A DNA stretch of 64,000 bases from Chrysomallon squamiferum (GCA_012295275.1 CM022665.1:26379446-26443445); one strand, 5' to 3'. Positions 1 through 14,308 are shown, counted from the stretch's first letter. The notes: generated by a model from the letters alone, not told the origin. A program made the numbers and translations.

Positions 1-605
1 TCAGTAAACGGAGCATAATTTTAACAATAGAGCATGGTGAAGTTGGATACACATTTTTCACAAATATTAAACATTCCTATTATTTTCTTCTTTTTTTTTT
101 TGAGTGGAGTGGTTTTCATTAATTTAGAATGAGATTCCAAATCATTTTGTGCAGTATTTTTGTGTGTTACATCAAATTTCATCTTCACATTATCTGGGAA
201 TTCAAAGAAAATTTAATAATGATATTTTTGAAGTGAAGATTTCCTTTATTTTGTAATTAATAAATTACAACAGTGGTTCTTAACCTTTTTAAATACTTGT
301 ATATATAAAAAATTTCACTATATTATTCCTTCAGAAAATAGTCTTTTAATCGTTCTTTAAATGAATTGCTATGCTTTGTATAAAAATGTTACTTAGAACT
401 ACAGTAATTTTGTCAGTTCACTGTCAAAAGGTATGGCAGAGATACTCCAGGTTAACAGCTGCTGAGTTCAGATTTTGTTTTGATAATACACAGATATCAT
501 AATGAATCAAGAAAGTCATAAAAGCTGGAATACCTCATGTTGTCTGCAATTTTAAAAATGCAATAAATCTTGCTACATGTATGTCTGTAGGTGTGTGGGT
601 GGGTG

Positions 606-656
606 TACACACACACACATTCACACACACACACATTCACACACACACACACACAT
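606..656. repeat. CA/TG microsatellite
   Basis: Interrupted CA dinucleotide repeat with ATTC interruptions. It generates a spurious Thr/His-rich frame. Confidence 0.85.
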
Positions 657-3600
657 GCATGACAATAACATCAGCTGGAGTGTATTCATTGCACTGTTCC
701 TGGATTCATGTATTTACCAGTGATTACCTCTTGTCCATTTTCAACTATGCAGCCTTAGAGATGGTTTATAAAATAAATCGTAAGTAGTACAGTAATTCCA
801 TGAACAAAATGTGAACTTGAATAACACTATTTGGGTGAACGTTAATTTTGGTGTTTTTCTTCATGATTTTTTAATGTTACCAAAAACAAGATTTTTTTTT
901 TACGTCTCAGAATGTGTGACCTTGGGTTTAAAAAAAAAAATAATAATAATTTTAAAAACATTAAAAAATATATATATAATCAAGTTTTATTATTATTATT
1001 TGCAATTATTTAAGTAATTATTACAGGTTGCTAGTGATTCAGAAATGATCATATCTGACTACAATATATTATTTGAGGTTTCTGCTTGTATTTAGTATGT
1101 GAACTGCTTTTCCACTTTTATTTAATTATGAGAAATATTTAATTTATATTCCTTCTTAAGAAGTAATGTCACATATTTCACAGATGATAATTTGTAGTTA
1201 AAAAACCAGCTTCAAGACAGAATTATAAATTTCACAAAACCAGAAAAATTAAGCTGTAAATAAATTGCTTTATAAAATGTGAATAAAATAAGTTTTTATT
1301 TTTCACATTATTTTATTGTTTAATATTCTGATAATTCTTTTATGATGTTTACCATTAATAAATGTATGGATGGATGGATTATGTTTTGATGGCTAGACTA
1401 AAGAACATGCTAAGTTACTGTGAGCAATTTGGAATAATCTGAGACTTTTTGGAGAGCTTTTATGTTTTGATTTTTTAAAACTGATGTTTTGAAATGGTGT
1501 AGTGCCTCCAAAAACACTGACATCTAAAGTCATTTTTGTGTTAGGATATTAACGGAATTTGTTTTCTTCATTCTTTCATTTCCAGAATATTATAGCAGCA
1601 TGTAAGATGGACCAGGAAAAAAAAAATTAGGATTAAAAAAGAAATCAAATCATTGTGAATCTTTATTTACAAATAAATGTAATTCAGTAGGCTGAATATA
1701 AAAATAAATAATTTTAAGAAAATGCTTATATATATATATATATATATTTTTTTTTTTTTAAATTATTATTATTATTTTGTGGATGGTTATGATTCTGTAT
1801 GTTGCATTCCTTGTACCTGGTTTGGATCTCCTGAACACTAATTTGAAACTGTTTTGAAAAACTTATTTAATGGAATGTGATATGGAGATGGTTTGAAGAA
1901 ATTCACTGTTCTCTTAAATATACATTGAGCAGAAAGACAGTGCTTAACAATGAGAAAAAAGAGCATGAAAGAAATGTGAGAGAGAAAGATGGATGAAAAT
2001 AAGTGAGAAAATTAAACGACCTTTCTCAAAGTACATAATATTACAGCTAATCAGTGTTTACCAAATAAAGATCTGTATTGTTTGACAATTAAATCTTGTA
2101 TTCAGTGAATTTACTTATTAAATAAAAACTGTGTTTAAAGTGTGTAATTCTTGTGGAGATATGCAAAATCACAAGATAACTGTAACAGTTTAATTACTGC
2201 CTTTTTCGTGTTTGAAATTCAAGCAAATAAATGTATGTATGACAAACATTAGTTTGTTTTTTGTTTTAAATGTTTCATAATGATTGGCATGGCAATGGTT
2301 TCTTGTGGTATAAATAATAAAACTATGAATTTTACACTACATTTAAATTACATACAGTCAGTCTGTGTTTTTCACCAACTGCAGTTAAAAGAATAATTGT
2401 AAGAATATTTGCATTCTTATGGTGACATGCAGTATGCTAGAATACTGAAGTTTATATGATTTATGTGGGTTTTATAGTAAACTGTAGTTTTAAGATTACA
2501 CCAGAATATTGTAGTCAGTATTGGTTCCATGGATTTTAGCAGTACTTAATAGTACTTGTAGATGGATTTCAAGTTACCAGGGTAAAATTTTGCTATTTTA
2601 TGTAAGTGTCCAGAGCATCAGCATATAAGGTGTCACTGCATTCAGATTGTAAAACTCCACAAACAACAGCTAAAAGGTTTTTATTATAAACTTGCCCTGA
2701 CTGAAGATCTCCACAAATAAAAACAGCATTTCAGTATTTTATAACAACAGAAAAACCATCTCAGGAATTGATTATATAGCCTAGTGTGATTGAAATATTA
2801 TGTTTGTTAACATTACTGCAACAGTTATTTATCATTCCCTAATGCATGCATTAAGGACTCAGTATTGTATTTAGTTGTTTGCTTTGTTCAGTTGTTAATA
2901 ATCTTTTGTATAAGGCGTTGAGGAAATAAAACACTGAGTCAGGGAATGAAAACAGGATGTAATAAGAAATATGAAACTGGAGGTTTTAGAAACAGCTATT
3001 AGATTGGTTTTGTAAAATGATCTGCAACAGCAGCAGCAACATTATGATCAACTGGATGTAAAGACAGTATGATCAAAAACTGTGGCAGTAGATAGGTAGA
3101 TTCAGCCCAAAATTTTAAACTCTTGGCCCAATGTTTTTATTTGCCTTCAAGTTCAATAACTAAATTCATGTAAACTTGTGTCCCAGAAAAGTTAAGCATT
3201 TGTTGACAAAAGTTTGCCATGTGAAGTAGAAAAATCTCATTTTCATCATTGCATAGTTTTTGTCTTGTATGGTTTCAATCTGGCACTGTCAGCTTGGAGA
3301 CCAAGCCTTAGATTAGTGGCAGAATTATCAAGACAGCTTTTTAAACTGCTATGATTAAGCTTTGATTGCTATTCATTGAACTGCAAACAGAGGTATAAAA
3401 GAAGATGGCGAATAAGATGATGAAAAATATACAAAATCACATTTTATCATTGAATTATAATCTACTCACATTTTGCTACCAAGAGAGAGAAATTTATTGC
3501 TTTAAAAAAATATAATTTTGATGTACTGTTGTATAACCAGATTATTAAATGTTGTGTGCATTCTTCTGGTGATTGTGTGCTGAATGTGTGTATGTCTATA

Positions 3601-4019
3601 CATGTACACACACACACAAATAAATTAACACACCATCCTGTGTTGATATTTTATTTATATATATATACTGCTGTGTATAACTGTTTATAATTTTATCTGT
3701 GCATCATACATGTCCTTCAGGTGATAAACTTTTATTTTTTCAACATCAGTTATTGAGATTTAATGTAGTCAAAGGCCATTTATGTGAATCATGGTTATTT
3801 TAATACTGAATATGGTATTTTCCTTGTTATTTGTCCTACATTATCATATTTGAGTTAGCTCACATATCTTGTGTGTTTTACTATGTTCACAGTCTGTAAG
3901 TATATTTTTTTACTGTTAAAGACAAAGGATATAATATATTATGGATTGTTAGGAAAGTATGTATGGTGTAAGGACATACATTAAGATATGATCTGTGTGA
4001 TATTTTTATAACTTGAAAA

Positions 4020-4300
4020 AATGTGTTTGAGTTTATAAGTATATTTGTGCTTGTATGTTGAGTGTTTGTCTACATATCTTCGTGTTTTGGGGTTGTTTGT
4101 GTTTGTATGTATATATGTCTATGTTTATATGTGTGTGTGTGTGTGTATATGTGTATGTTTGTGTATATGAATTTGTAAATTTGTGTGTGTTGTGTATGTG
4201 TGTGTTTGTCTTTGTGTATGTATGCACCTTTGTGGTTTTGGTTTGTTAATATTTGTGTTTTTGGTGTGTGCAAATGTTTATGTGTGTGTGTGTGTATGGT
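4020..4300. repeat. TG-rich imperfect microsatellite
   Basis: About 280 bp made mostly of TGTG, TGTATG and TTTGTG units. Both strands stay open for 60-67 codons only because the repeat lacks stop codons; the conceptual products are pure Val/Cys/Tyr or His/Thr repeats, so no gene is called. Confidence 0.8.
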
Positions 4301-6152
4301 AACTGAATAATGCTCTAATAATTATCAAGCAGAATTCTGTAAAACAGAATAATAAAATTTCTAAAATGAATTCTAATAAAATATGTTGTTTTCTTTAAAT
4401 AAACCAGAATCCCTTTAAGACTGCACCATATTGTTTCACAGTATTGGCAGCTGTTTTTATACAAATGTAGCTACAGAATTACATTCAAATTAAATTCAGT
4501 TATTCAGTTTATGCTCAATCTGTGTAAAACTTTTTAAAATCCACAGAGTCTCAGATTTTTTACTAGTATCAAGATCTGCTGACCTCTCTATATTTTATTG
4601 GTACAAAGATCAACCGATTTTTTGATTTTTACTAGTACTATATGAGCCACAGATTTTAGATTTTGTATTTACTAGGATTAAGATCTTTAATTTTTTAGAC
4701 TACTACTGATGTCTATAGAACTCTTAGAGCCTTGATTTAAACTAGGACTGACAAATCTCTGAATATTTTTGTAATTCCAAAGATGTTTAGAACTCATTAT
4801 TATTTTCTTACTAGTACTAAAATCCACATATTTCTGAATATTTTATGGTTTGTTTATTGTTGGGTGTTTTTTTTTGAAAGAAATATATCAGTGATCATGT
4901 GGAAGAAAGTACTCTGCTAGTGCCAAAGCCAGCTTCATCATTCTCTCTGAACTAAACTTTATTTACACTCTGGCCATAATTCAGAGGTATCTGAAGGACT
5001 CTGTATAAATATAAATACTAAGTACATAATTGACAAGATGGCACATTCGTTATAGTAATGATGTACATCAGATAATTAAAGGTGTAAACATGTAATTGTA
5101 TCTATAGATGTATACATGTATTTACAGATGAAGAGACTATATACACATAAAAATATTATATTTCAGGCTTGGGACTTATGATTATTCTTAATTATCTTGC
5201 TGAAAAGAGCTAGCTTTTGAAGGACACCTGTTTTTATTTTTTATTATTATTTTTTTTTTCACAGTTAAGAGCCATTTTACTGACTACTTTGTCGGAAGTC
5301 TTTTCCTCTCCTGGTCACTGTGTGAATAAGAAATGTGGGTCTTGTAAGTAAGACTGCAGCCAGTCAGTGATTCAGAGTTCTCAGTTCCAGCTTACTGGTC
5401 AATCAAGCACTGATCCCTTCCGATTAGAACCTGATTAATTAATTACATGTCCAATAATGATCATCCTGATTTGTTTAATGGGATTGGCCCTGCACTAAGC
5501 TGTTTACTTTAATATAAAACTGATAAAAGGATATTAATTTGTGGAAATGAGGCTTTATCAACAATTAGTCTGTCTTTTGTCCCTCGGTTTATGTATTGTG
5601 AATACCAGATAATTTGGACATAAACTGAAATTTATCATCTACTTGTCTGTTGGTTTTTTTTTTTAAATATTTTAAAAAGTGTTTAAGAACATATTTTATT
5701 ATTTAAAAAAAGTTCTGTCCAAAAGACTGAATAGATATTAAACATACTTGCCATGTCAGATGTATTCAGTACTTTGCCTATCTGTATGTATGTGTGTATG
5801 TGTGTGTTTATACACTATATATGTAAGTGTGTGTATGTATGCATATATATGTATTGGTTAATAATATGTAAATATGTACATGTGTTTGCATTGTTTATGT
5901 ATGATAATATGTAGAAATGAAAGTACCATAAAATATTATTTTCATTATTTTGTTAATTTCTTATTTATTATGCAAAACACACGCACACACGTACACAAAA
6001 AGAAGTGTTTTGGTTTGTATAATTTTATTTAAAAAACATTTGAGGCAGGACAGTATCAGGATCTGTTATCCAGGGTTTTTCCCATTCTGACAATTACTCC
6101 TTGACATGTTTGTTAAAGTTATAATGAAACTGTTTCCTTGATGCTAAGTGAT

Positions 6153-6199
6153 GTAAGTAGCCCATGAACTGATGGCAGTGTCATACCTCTGTCATTTCT
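6153..6199 (+). mobile_element. SINE-like remnant (short fragment)
   Basis: The block around 'agtagcccatgaact' followed by a 'tcatacctctgtcatt'-type tail resembles part of a SINE-like repeat common in mollusc genomes (recalled, not searched). Only about 45 bp is recognisable, so this is tentative. Confidence 0.3.
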
Positions 6200-7135
6200 T
6201 TGATATAAAAACAATATCACTGGCACCTAATACTTTTTAGTAATAAAATATACTGGAATGAGCATTAAAAAGATATGCATAAATAAAAATATTTTAATAA
6301 TTGTATTAAAATAATACATTTGACCTTGCACAGTCTGTTAACTCAGTTTGGTTAGTGTCATCATCATTTAAACCCACAACTCACAGACAGACTGTTAGCA
6401 GGTGTAATTAACTTTACTCAGTCATCTAGCTCTTCTTGAACTCAGTACCTGTAGCCTTGAAGCAAACATTGCCAGCTACCATGTTTAATGATATTACTTC
6501 AGGTAATTTTTTTTTTTTTTTTTTTTTAAGAGAGCAAGACAAACTATTACAGAAATAAAATGTGGGTAGATGCATACATGTATGTACATTTGTAAAAAGG
6601 AAAGGGAGAGAGAGAGAGAGAGAGCACCTGCTGAGAAAGAGGATTAAAAACACATAATTAAAAGATGTCTATAGGCATTAAAAATGATTCACATCACTGA
6701 TTATTGAAAACCAAAATAAAATTCTGGTGACCCAATAATAAGAAATCATTTAAGGTCAAGATATATATTCTATTTCTCCAAATTAATTACTTGCCTAGAA
6801 ATTTCATTCTGGAAAATAACTGTATAACCTTTTCATATATACATTAAAAAATAAAGACCTGTGTCAATGCCAGATCATTGCAATAAATACACCTTAACTT
6901 TAGAAATTCAAAAAGTCATCCAACACACACGCGCACACACACACACACAAACGCAATATTTAGAGAGAATGAACATATCAGTTAATCCCAAAATAGATGA
7001 AGAAAGCAGGAACTAAGGAATAATTAAAAACACCTCAACATGTTATTTTTTTTTTGCACACACTCTTGTTTAAATTTTTAGACACAGTGTTATGGTTATT
7101 TGAATAATGATTGAAGTTGCTCCCAACACAGAAAG

Positions 7136-7265
7136 GCTACTTACAATGATTAGCAGCAAGGCATCTTTTATATGCCCCTTCTCATAGATAAAAAAAAGAA
7201 CCATACCATGGCCCCTGCTAAACCAATCTAAATGGTTTAACGAATAAGCCAAGGACATTTGGGTG
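7136..7265 (-). mobile_element. Degenerate mollusc-type SINE remnant
   Basis: The plus strand reads 'tagcagcaaggcatctttt', then 'ccataccatggcccctg', then a CCA-TCTA-TGG stretch ending near 'aacgaataagcc'. This order of blocks matches my memory of a widespread gastropod/bivalve SINE-like repeat (agcagcaagggatctttt ... accacggcctttgata ... aacgagaaatagccc). Divergence is high, and neither a pol III promoter nor target-site duplications are visible. It creates a spurious minus-strand hydrophobic frame of 68 codons at 7070-7276. Confidence 0.5.
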
Positions 7266-7641
7266 AAGAATTGCAATGTATCAACACTTACTCTACATTA
7301 TGACTAACTGCACAGCTTTGTGACGCATATGTTATTCTTGTCATTCAGGTGTTCATGGATAAATGAAAGATAAAATCACTCCAGCACCAAACTGCTTTTC
7401 CTACTGGGTGTCAAGTTGATGTATATACTGTGTGCAAAAATAACACATAGGGAAGCTCATGTTGAATCTTCTTTTTCAGTCCAGACTGTACACATATTTC
7501 TGTAATAACGAACATTGAGCTGAACCATTATTTCTATGAGGCAGTAAGCAATCCACAGTGTATGATATCAATTTCCAATTAAACTATACAAACAACATAA
7601 CCAGTGAAATATTATAATGGATCATCCATAACACTGTTGCC

Positions 7642-7700
7642 TAAAAAAAAAAAAAAAAAAATAATAATAATAATAATAATAATTATTATTATTATTATTT
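7642..7700. repeat. Poly-A plus (AAT/ATT) trinucleotide repeat
   Basis: A run of about 19 A is followed by AAT repeats and then ATT repeats. The last two can pair as a perfect hairpin because AAT and ATT are complementary. Confidence 0.85.
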
Positions 7701-7966
7701 TTGATTTGGTAACATCAGGTAAAAATTGCTTTGCTTTGTTTAAAAATAACATTTAAATATGTTCTAGTAGTTTTATTGACTAAGTTCCACACTTTGGTTA
7801 GTTACAACAATACCCATTTAATTTGTTTACATAAAGTGAAACATAGTGATGCATTAGTTGAAAGCATCAGTTTTATTTATTTTTATATTATCTTTTGTAT
7901 CAGCAAACACTGAATAGATTAAAAGGTTTAGTATTATATTTATCTCAATCATAATAGTTAAAAATT

Positions 7967-9172
7967 ATGGCCAGTAAGGTAATGCCAGAGGCAGTTTCTA
8001 CTGCTAAGATAAAAACAACTCACAAAACCATGGATAGCTTTACAAAACTGTGGTCAAATGTTTTTCTAAATACCTCTCTACATGGTTGCAGAAACATCTT
8101 GGATACAGAGAAGACCAGACCAATAAGGTATGGAAATCTAGTTTGAAATATACCATAAGTATAGGTTTAAATCGAAATATTGTTTTTATTTCATTTTATC
8201 CTTTCTTTTCTTTCTTTTTTAATTAATAAACTATACATTTAATAATATTAAAAAAACAACAACAACATTACCACTGAGTTTTATGTATTACACTTTTAAG
8301 TAAGTGTTCTATCCTAAATCATCAAATGTAAAACTAACATTCTAGAGAAATCTAAGTTTCTTTTCATTTCTGAGTCATAGGGGCGCCATTAGTTAATAAT
8401 AGTTACAAAAAACTATCCATTCTTTGCAATTTCGTGTAAATAGTTTCTCATTTAGTGCCTATTTTAAGGGTTTGTTTTTATTTTACAGATTGTTGTGGAT
8501 GGTGGCTACATTAACCATGTTATGTGGTGTTTTGTATTTCCTAACTCAATCGCTGTTAGACTATTATAAGTTTGAAACCATGACAGTGTATCGCAGTGAA
8601 TCACGAGCCATTTTGCCATTTCCAAAAGTCACTGTGTGTAATATTGGTTCATATGACATGGCAAATGGAATTGTTTCAGACACTTTACGAAATTACTTCC
8701 TAAGGCTTTCTGATTTTGGTTTTTTTTTGAATAATGACCAGAACCAAAGCAAAGATAAACATAATTTTTTTTTGTATAATGACTCGAACCAAGACCAAGA
8801 TGACCTGCTTAACACAAGTTTCATAGATTTTCACAATCAGTTTTCATATAGAAAAGATAAGTTTATAACATATGCAGATTTTAATAAGATGAATGTGACG
8901 TCGGCATTTGAAGCTGTAGAAACTGATGTAGGACGATGTTTTGAATTCAATGGACAGAACAGTATCAAGGAACGAGGTAGATTCAAACCTCTAGGAGAAG
9001 GACGTTCTTATGGTCTGACTATGCACTTAAATATCAGACAGGATTCTCACTTTGTCTCAGGCGGAGTGGAGGCTGGCATTAAGGTTAGTTTTATTACCAC
9101 TTTTTATTTCCATATAATGGATTCAGAATACCATTTTTAAATAGTCTTTATTATGGGAGAAACAAAACAAAT

Positions 9173-9213
<41 letters not shown>

Positions 9214-11819
9214 CACTCCTCAGTTAATAAACTACATGTTTAAAGACTGTGCAGACTTCAGACCAACTCTCTTCGACCTGTTGTACTGTACACCATACAA
9301 GAACGTTGATAATGGAAATGATCCAGCCACTTCGCATCATGGGACACCTGGGACCGTTTGACAATGTTTTTCAGTTAAAATGTTCAGCAGTATATACCTG
9401 ACTGACAATAACTAAATTTGAACAAAAATAAAACATGATGTTACACTTTCATTCCAGTCACAAACCATGAACTTTGCAACAACAAATGGCACCATAAGGG
9501 CAGAAATTCTGAAAGTGGTTCAATGTACATACATACACCACACATACACACACACACATACATACATGTATGCTAATTTCAGCCATTTGAGATGTATTTA
9601 GGTTTAACAAATCTCACTCTAGGGCATCTAAGACATAATTAATGTTAGTGTGTTAGCCTATTACTTATAGAGGTCAATGTTAGATTTTACATTTCTCCAG
9701 CTAGCATTGGGATGAAGGCTGTTTCTAGATGCCCAGTATTATGAACCTTAAAATGATGACATAACCACTCACCACTTAATCTAAAAAGAACATATTGGAA
9801 AGCCCATGAAGTGACTCATGCTTTCCTAAAGTCTTTCTTAATGAATTAATAAAAATCAATGTTTAAATGTTAAGAATGGTCCAGCATCCAGTTTTTGTAT
9901 AATGATAGCAAACCTGTTAAATCCATTCCAGTCACCATTCTTACTAGCTAATGATTTTTTGTATCCAACTTCTCTTAGATAGGAAGGATATAATATATAT
10001 AGTTATACTGCACTGGCAGAAGGAGGAAATAGCCAAAGGATTTCTTTGAATTTTAACAGTAACACACACACACATTTTATGTTCTATGCAAATAAAATAT
10101 CATGGTTACAAAATATTTAATCAATTGATGCTTGTGAATTTAGATTGTAATTCAAGAACCTCATGAATTTCCGCGAGTTTATGAAGAATTCACATTCCTG
10201 GCACCAGGCACAGCCAGTTCGATTGCACTGAAACCAAAAAAAGTATGTTCATTTTATAAAATTATTTAATTGTTCTTGAATTTCTGTATTTTACAATAAT
10301 ATAATAAGAAACAAACTAGGCTACACTATTGCAAATAATACAAATACTGATTATATTTTTTTGCATCATGGTAGATTTGAATTTAAATTTAAATGCTAGC
10401 TGTTGATTGATTTCTTTAATTTCCACAATATTAAATATTTTTCTTTAGATATTTCTTCTGTATATATTTTCATCCAATTTTTTTTTTCCCCTCTGCAGTT
10501 TAAATTTCTTCCAGAACCCTACAAATCGTATGGCGGACGAAACTGCTTAGACATGCATGCCAACTACAGTTATTATGCGTGTCTGCGTAAGATTGTTTCC
10601 AATGTGACTGTACACCATTGCAACTGTCGTGCCCCTGTTGATACTGGTAATAACAATTATAACAACAACAACAACAGCAATAAAAGAAAAGTGAATACAA
10701 TCTCAATATATACTATTCCACTATTACTATAAAACTGAAACAACAACTACTACTACCACTACTACGTCTGCTACTACTACTACTGATAATAATAACACAA
10801 TAACAACAACAGCAATAACAGTAACAACAACAACAACAACTACTACTACTACTACAACAAATACTTCCTGAAATACTAACACTGATTATAGCAGTGGTGA
10901 TGGTGGTAGTAATAAATAAATAACAATCTAGATAAAACTCTTTACACTTGTTTTGTTCATTTGAAAGATGGCTATAGTTTAAACATTACAAAAAAAAAAA
11001 AAATATATAAATAATTTATTTATTTAATATATATATATTTTTTTTCTTTCAGATTTTACTTCATTTCCAGAATGCACGTTTTTACAAATCACTGAATGCT
11101 ACATTATAAAGTCAAGTAAGAGCAGTTATATGAAAATCATTAAATATTATAGCAGGAAGAGAGAGAGAGAGGGGGAAAAAAAGAGACAAAAACAGAGATT
11201 GATCTACTCAAACAGCAGCAACTATTAATAATGTAATGTATTTGAAACACTATTCAGTATTATTAGTATGATTGTAAGTTATTCGGTTTTACATCATTTT
11301 ATATTTTCAGGTATTACTTCTCATCAAGCATATACTGGTCAAGTGGGAAAAATTGAATGTCCTCGGCCTTGTCAGTTTGTCCATTATCAAATGGAGATGT
11401 CATCTGCATCATATCCATCCAACGCTGGTAAAGACTACCTCAAGGCGAAATTGAATATCAGTCCTGAATATGTGAGGTACAAATAATCACACGTATTCAT
11501 TTTCTTCCTTTGCTATTTCTGTTACTAAGTATTAGCGAGCAACTGCTTGATTCACCAATGTTTAGGTAACAGCATTTAACACTGGATAGATCACACATTT
11601 TACAAGCTGAAATACAAAAACAAAACTGATACACATTAAGCAAATGCGAACATCTAAGAAAGCACCTATGGTCGCTGACTGAAATGAAGTCATGAAAAAA
11701 CTCTTTTTGTCCTCGGAATGCTTATAATTTACTGTTGCGATATTATTCTAAGGTTTATTATACATCTGTATTTTTCACATGACTCTGTCACCTTCCTGTA
11801 TAGTTTTTTAGAAAAAAAG

Positions 11820-11895
<76 letters not shown>

Positions 11896-14284
11896 ACTAA
11901 TGAAAAAAAATAGAAATAAAAAAACCCCATGGATATAAATAAAGAACGCAGATGCAAGCACAGCTGTTATGTTAACATGTATTTTAACAGTTGTATTGAA
12001 CTAATCAGCATCTGAAATAGCTATATAAATATTTAAAATAGTTACATTTTCTTGACAGATAGTCTATTCTGATTTCTACAAATTCACATGTGCAGATAAA
12101 TAAATACTACTGAAGCAGTAAGATTTTGAAAGAAAATTTTCCACTTCCTTCTTTATCTTTAACAAAACTGAATCAGACTTATCAGTGTACGGCTCTGGTC
12201 CTTCCTGTTTAATAACTATTTAATCATAGCATAGACCACACTTTAAAATTTTTGATACGCTACCTGTCAGTAGGTGTCATTGAATTGCCTATGGAAAAAG
12301 ACACCACCAGCCTCTCTAATAATGTCTTTGCTTTATTAATAATAAATAAATAAAATATTATCTTGAACATCTAAATTAAGAATCTAATTCAGTTACAGGC
12401 AAACTGCGTTCTGCTGGCTTTCTGAATGACACTCACATCTGATTTAATGAGAAAAATAAATGTTTATTATTATTTTACTAAATTTTTTTTGTTTCCTTTT
12501 ATTTTGTTCATACTTGTTCACTCACACACACTCTCTTACCGAAGAGGAAAATAAATTTTTCATCATTTCGAAGGCAGATGCTTACGCTGAAAGCAAACTA
12601 CACATATTTTAGGACATATTTTAAAAACGGGCACAACTACATATCTTATTTTATTCTGTTTTATTTTACTATTTTTATTTTATACCTTACTTCAATAACA
12701 GGTATGTCTGATTATCATGTTAATTTTTCACTCACTCACAATGTCAGTTTTGTGAAGCCTGGATGGATTCCTTACACCCTCCTCCATAGACCAAAATTTT
12801 GAATTTATTTTGGAATATTGAGATTTTTCAATTGAATGGGACACTCAGATTTGGCAGGATAGATAGCCCTTCATTATTCCTCACCACCACCAAGGCTCCT
12901 TGAATGGAGCTACAGTGAGTCATCTGCTGACTGATGATACTCCCACTTAAAGAGTGGGTAATACTTGAAAATGAGTTTTGGGGAATTGTTCACCAGCAGT
13001 ACCGAACAAGAGATTTAAAAATTTAAAAAAAAAAAATAATATTAAACAAAATATATACATATTAAAATTAATAAAAATAGAAATAGTGCAAAATAAATAA
13101 ATAAATAAATAAATAAAGATAAAAAAAAAAAAAGTTTTAAAAATTAATTTTTTTTTAAAAATAATAATAATAAAGGGGAAAAATATAAAATAAAATAAAA
13201 TAATCAATCAAATTACAAACAGCTCAAATAGTACATTTTTATTTATTTAGGATGAGGAAAAAATTCAATAATTATTAACTTCTATACCACATTTGTGATT
13301 TTATAAGCTACTCCATACATAGTATATGATATCCTAAAGGTATCAAGCAGTGAATGAAATGTTTACATACTTAGTAATTATTTCAGTTAGCACTAACATA
13401 TTTTTGTAATATCTTTGATCCTTTTCTCATCATAATTGTTTACATAAATATATATATATATTGCTTCTGCTTGTGTAGTTTTGCTGACACAAACAGAAAT
13501 TTCACTATATTCTTTTTTTCTACCAGAAACAACTTGGTGAAAGTTAGCATATATTACGAGAAATTCATTGAGGAATTTATTGAATATGTTCCAAAATATT
13601 CTCCTATGGGAATCCTTGGTGAGTGTTCATAAAAAATAAATTATTGGTACACTAGTAAATAAAAAGATCATAACTAACTTCCTGACTAAATAATTCTGCA
13701 AAATCTTTGCTTTGCTCTAAAACAAAATCTGACTGTTGAAAAAGAAACACTGACAGAGTTATGTCTTGCACACCCCAGGATAGCATACACCATTTATCAG
13801 TGCATGTCTTTTTTATCTTCTTAACATACATCATTTTCATCCTAAATGCTTACCGTAATAACAATAATAAACAAATTTGAATTTTATTCAGTCATTTTTA
13901 CATTTTAATTTTTACTTGTGTTTAAAAGAAGCTATGGCTCTATAGAAATATAAGTGACATAAAATTTAAACACAATATTCAGTATTACTACGGTTAACTG
14001 TACTGTTGACACATTTGACTTGCAGTAATATACTGCACTTTTCTCTTGCAGAGATTAAATGACATCAAACTGAAGTTAACATACAAGATTCAAAATCACA
14101 ACTCTATATAACTTTTTTGTTTTGTTTTCTGCACATGTGTATTCTCTCTATTTTAGGAAATATTGGAGGTCAGATGGGTTTCTTTCTTGGTGCCAGTCTT
14201 TTGACACTAGCAGAATTTGCAGAAGCTGTTATTTACTGTTGTGGAATATTGTTCAAGAAATGTATAATACAAAAGAAAACATGA
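7967..14284 (+). CDS. DEG/ENaC (ASIC-like) sodium channel subunit, 8 exons, 483 aa
   Basis: Exons: 7967-8127, 8489-9083, 10144-10242, 10499-10646, 11053-11115, 11311-11476, 13527-13618, 14157-14284. All have GT-AG borders and compatible phases, giving 1452 nt including TGA. An in-frame TAG at 7955 supports the start. The protein has the full amiloride-sensitive channel layout: N-terminal His-Gly gating motif (H39-G40), TM1 about 55-76, FPKVTVCN at 98-105, a long Cys-rich, N-glycosylatable ectodomain (NCLD, CNCRAPVD, ECPRPC), then GGQMGFFLGASLLTLAEF with the G-A-S selectivity filter at 453-455 in TM2, and a short basic tail. Length is typical of the family (about 450-550). It should form a trimeric plasma-membrane cation channel. 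The ligand (acid, FMRFamide-type peptide, other) cannot be read from sequence; the ASIC post-TM1 His pair is absent, so proton gating is not assured. Confidence 0.93.
9175..9210. repeat. (AT)n microsatellite in channel intron 2
   Basis: Perfect AT dinucleotide run just downstream of the exon 2 donor. Confidence 0.9.
9590..9830. mobile_element. Possible SINE-like debris in channel intron 2
   Basis: Two short islands ('ggtttaacaaatctcactc' near 9600 and 'aaagcccatgaagtgac' near 9798) resemble pieces of the same mollusc repeat as at 7136-7265, in both orientations. They are too diverged to delimit. Confidence 0.25.
10653..10915. repeat. AAC/ACT trinucleotide-rich tract abutting a splice donor
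   Basis: Imperfect AAC, ACT and AAT repeats begin a few bases after the exon 4 donor (GT at 10647) and run for about 260 bp of the channel intron. Confidence 0.8.
11813..11894. repeat. Poly-A tract of about 80 bp
   Basis: Nearly pure A in the channel intron between exons 6 and 7, broken by two G and one T. It could be the tail of an old retroposon, but no body or target-site duplication is visible. Length is likely uncertain in any assembly. Confidence 0.85.
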
Positions 14285-14308
14285 ATTTTTAAAATTTATA
14301 TTACAGAA

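Larger units (their letters stand above)
1..7966. other. AT-rich intergenic region, no gene supported
   Basis: No open frame longer than about 75 codons is present, and none carries a recognisable domain or flanking splice sites. The stretch holds CA/TG repeats (about 600-656, 3608-3620, 4020-4300, 5785-5870, 6924-6951), an AT run near 1727-1747, poly-T near 6507-6527, a short GA run near 6606-6624, and A/AAT/TTA runs at 7642-7700. It also holds two degenerate SINE-like remnants, listed separately. It could include the long 3' UTR of a plus-strand gene left of the window, but nothing here proves that. Confidence 0.6.

Noticed and set aside
581-787. 68-codon frame over a CA repeat
   Set aside because: Product is Thr/His repeat from the microsatellite; no homology, no splice context.
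4033-4273. Overlapping frames on both strands in a TG-rich tract
   Set aside because: Stop-free by base composition; low-complexity products.
7070-7276. Hydrophobic 68-codon minus-strand frame
   Set aside because: Lies in a degenerate SINE-like remnant; no membrane-protein family resemblance.
12578-12930. Possible extra exon in the channel gene
   Set aside because: Exons 6 (11311-11476) and 7 (13527-13618) already join in phase, and the sequence between matches no DEG/ENaC segment.
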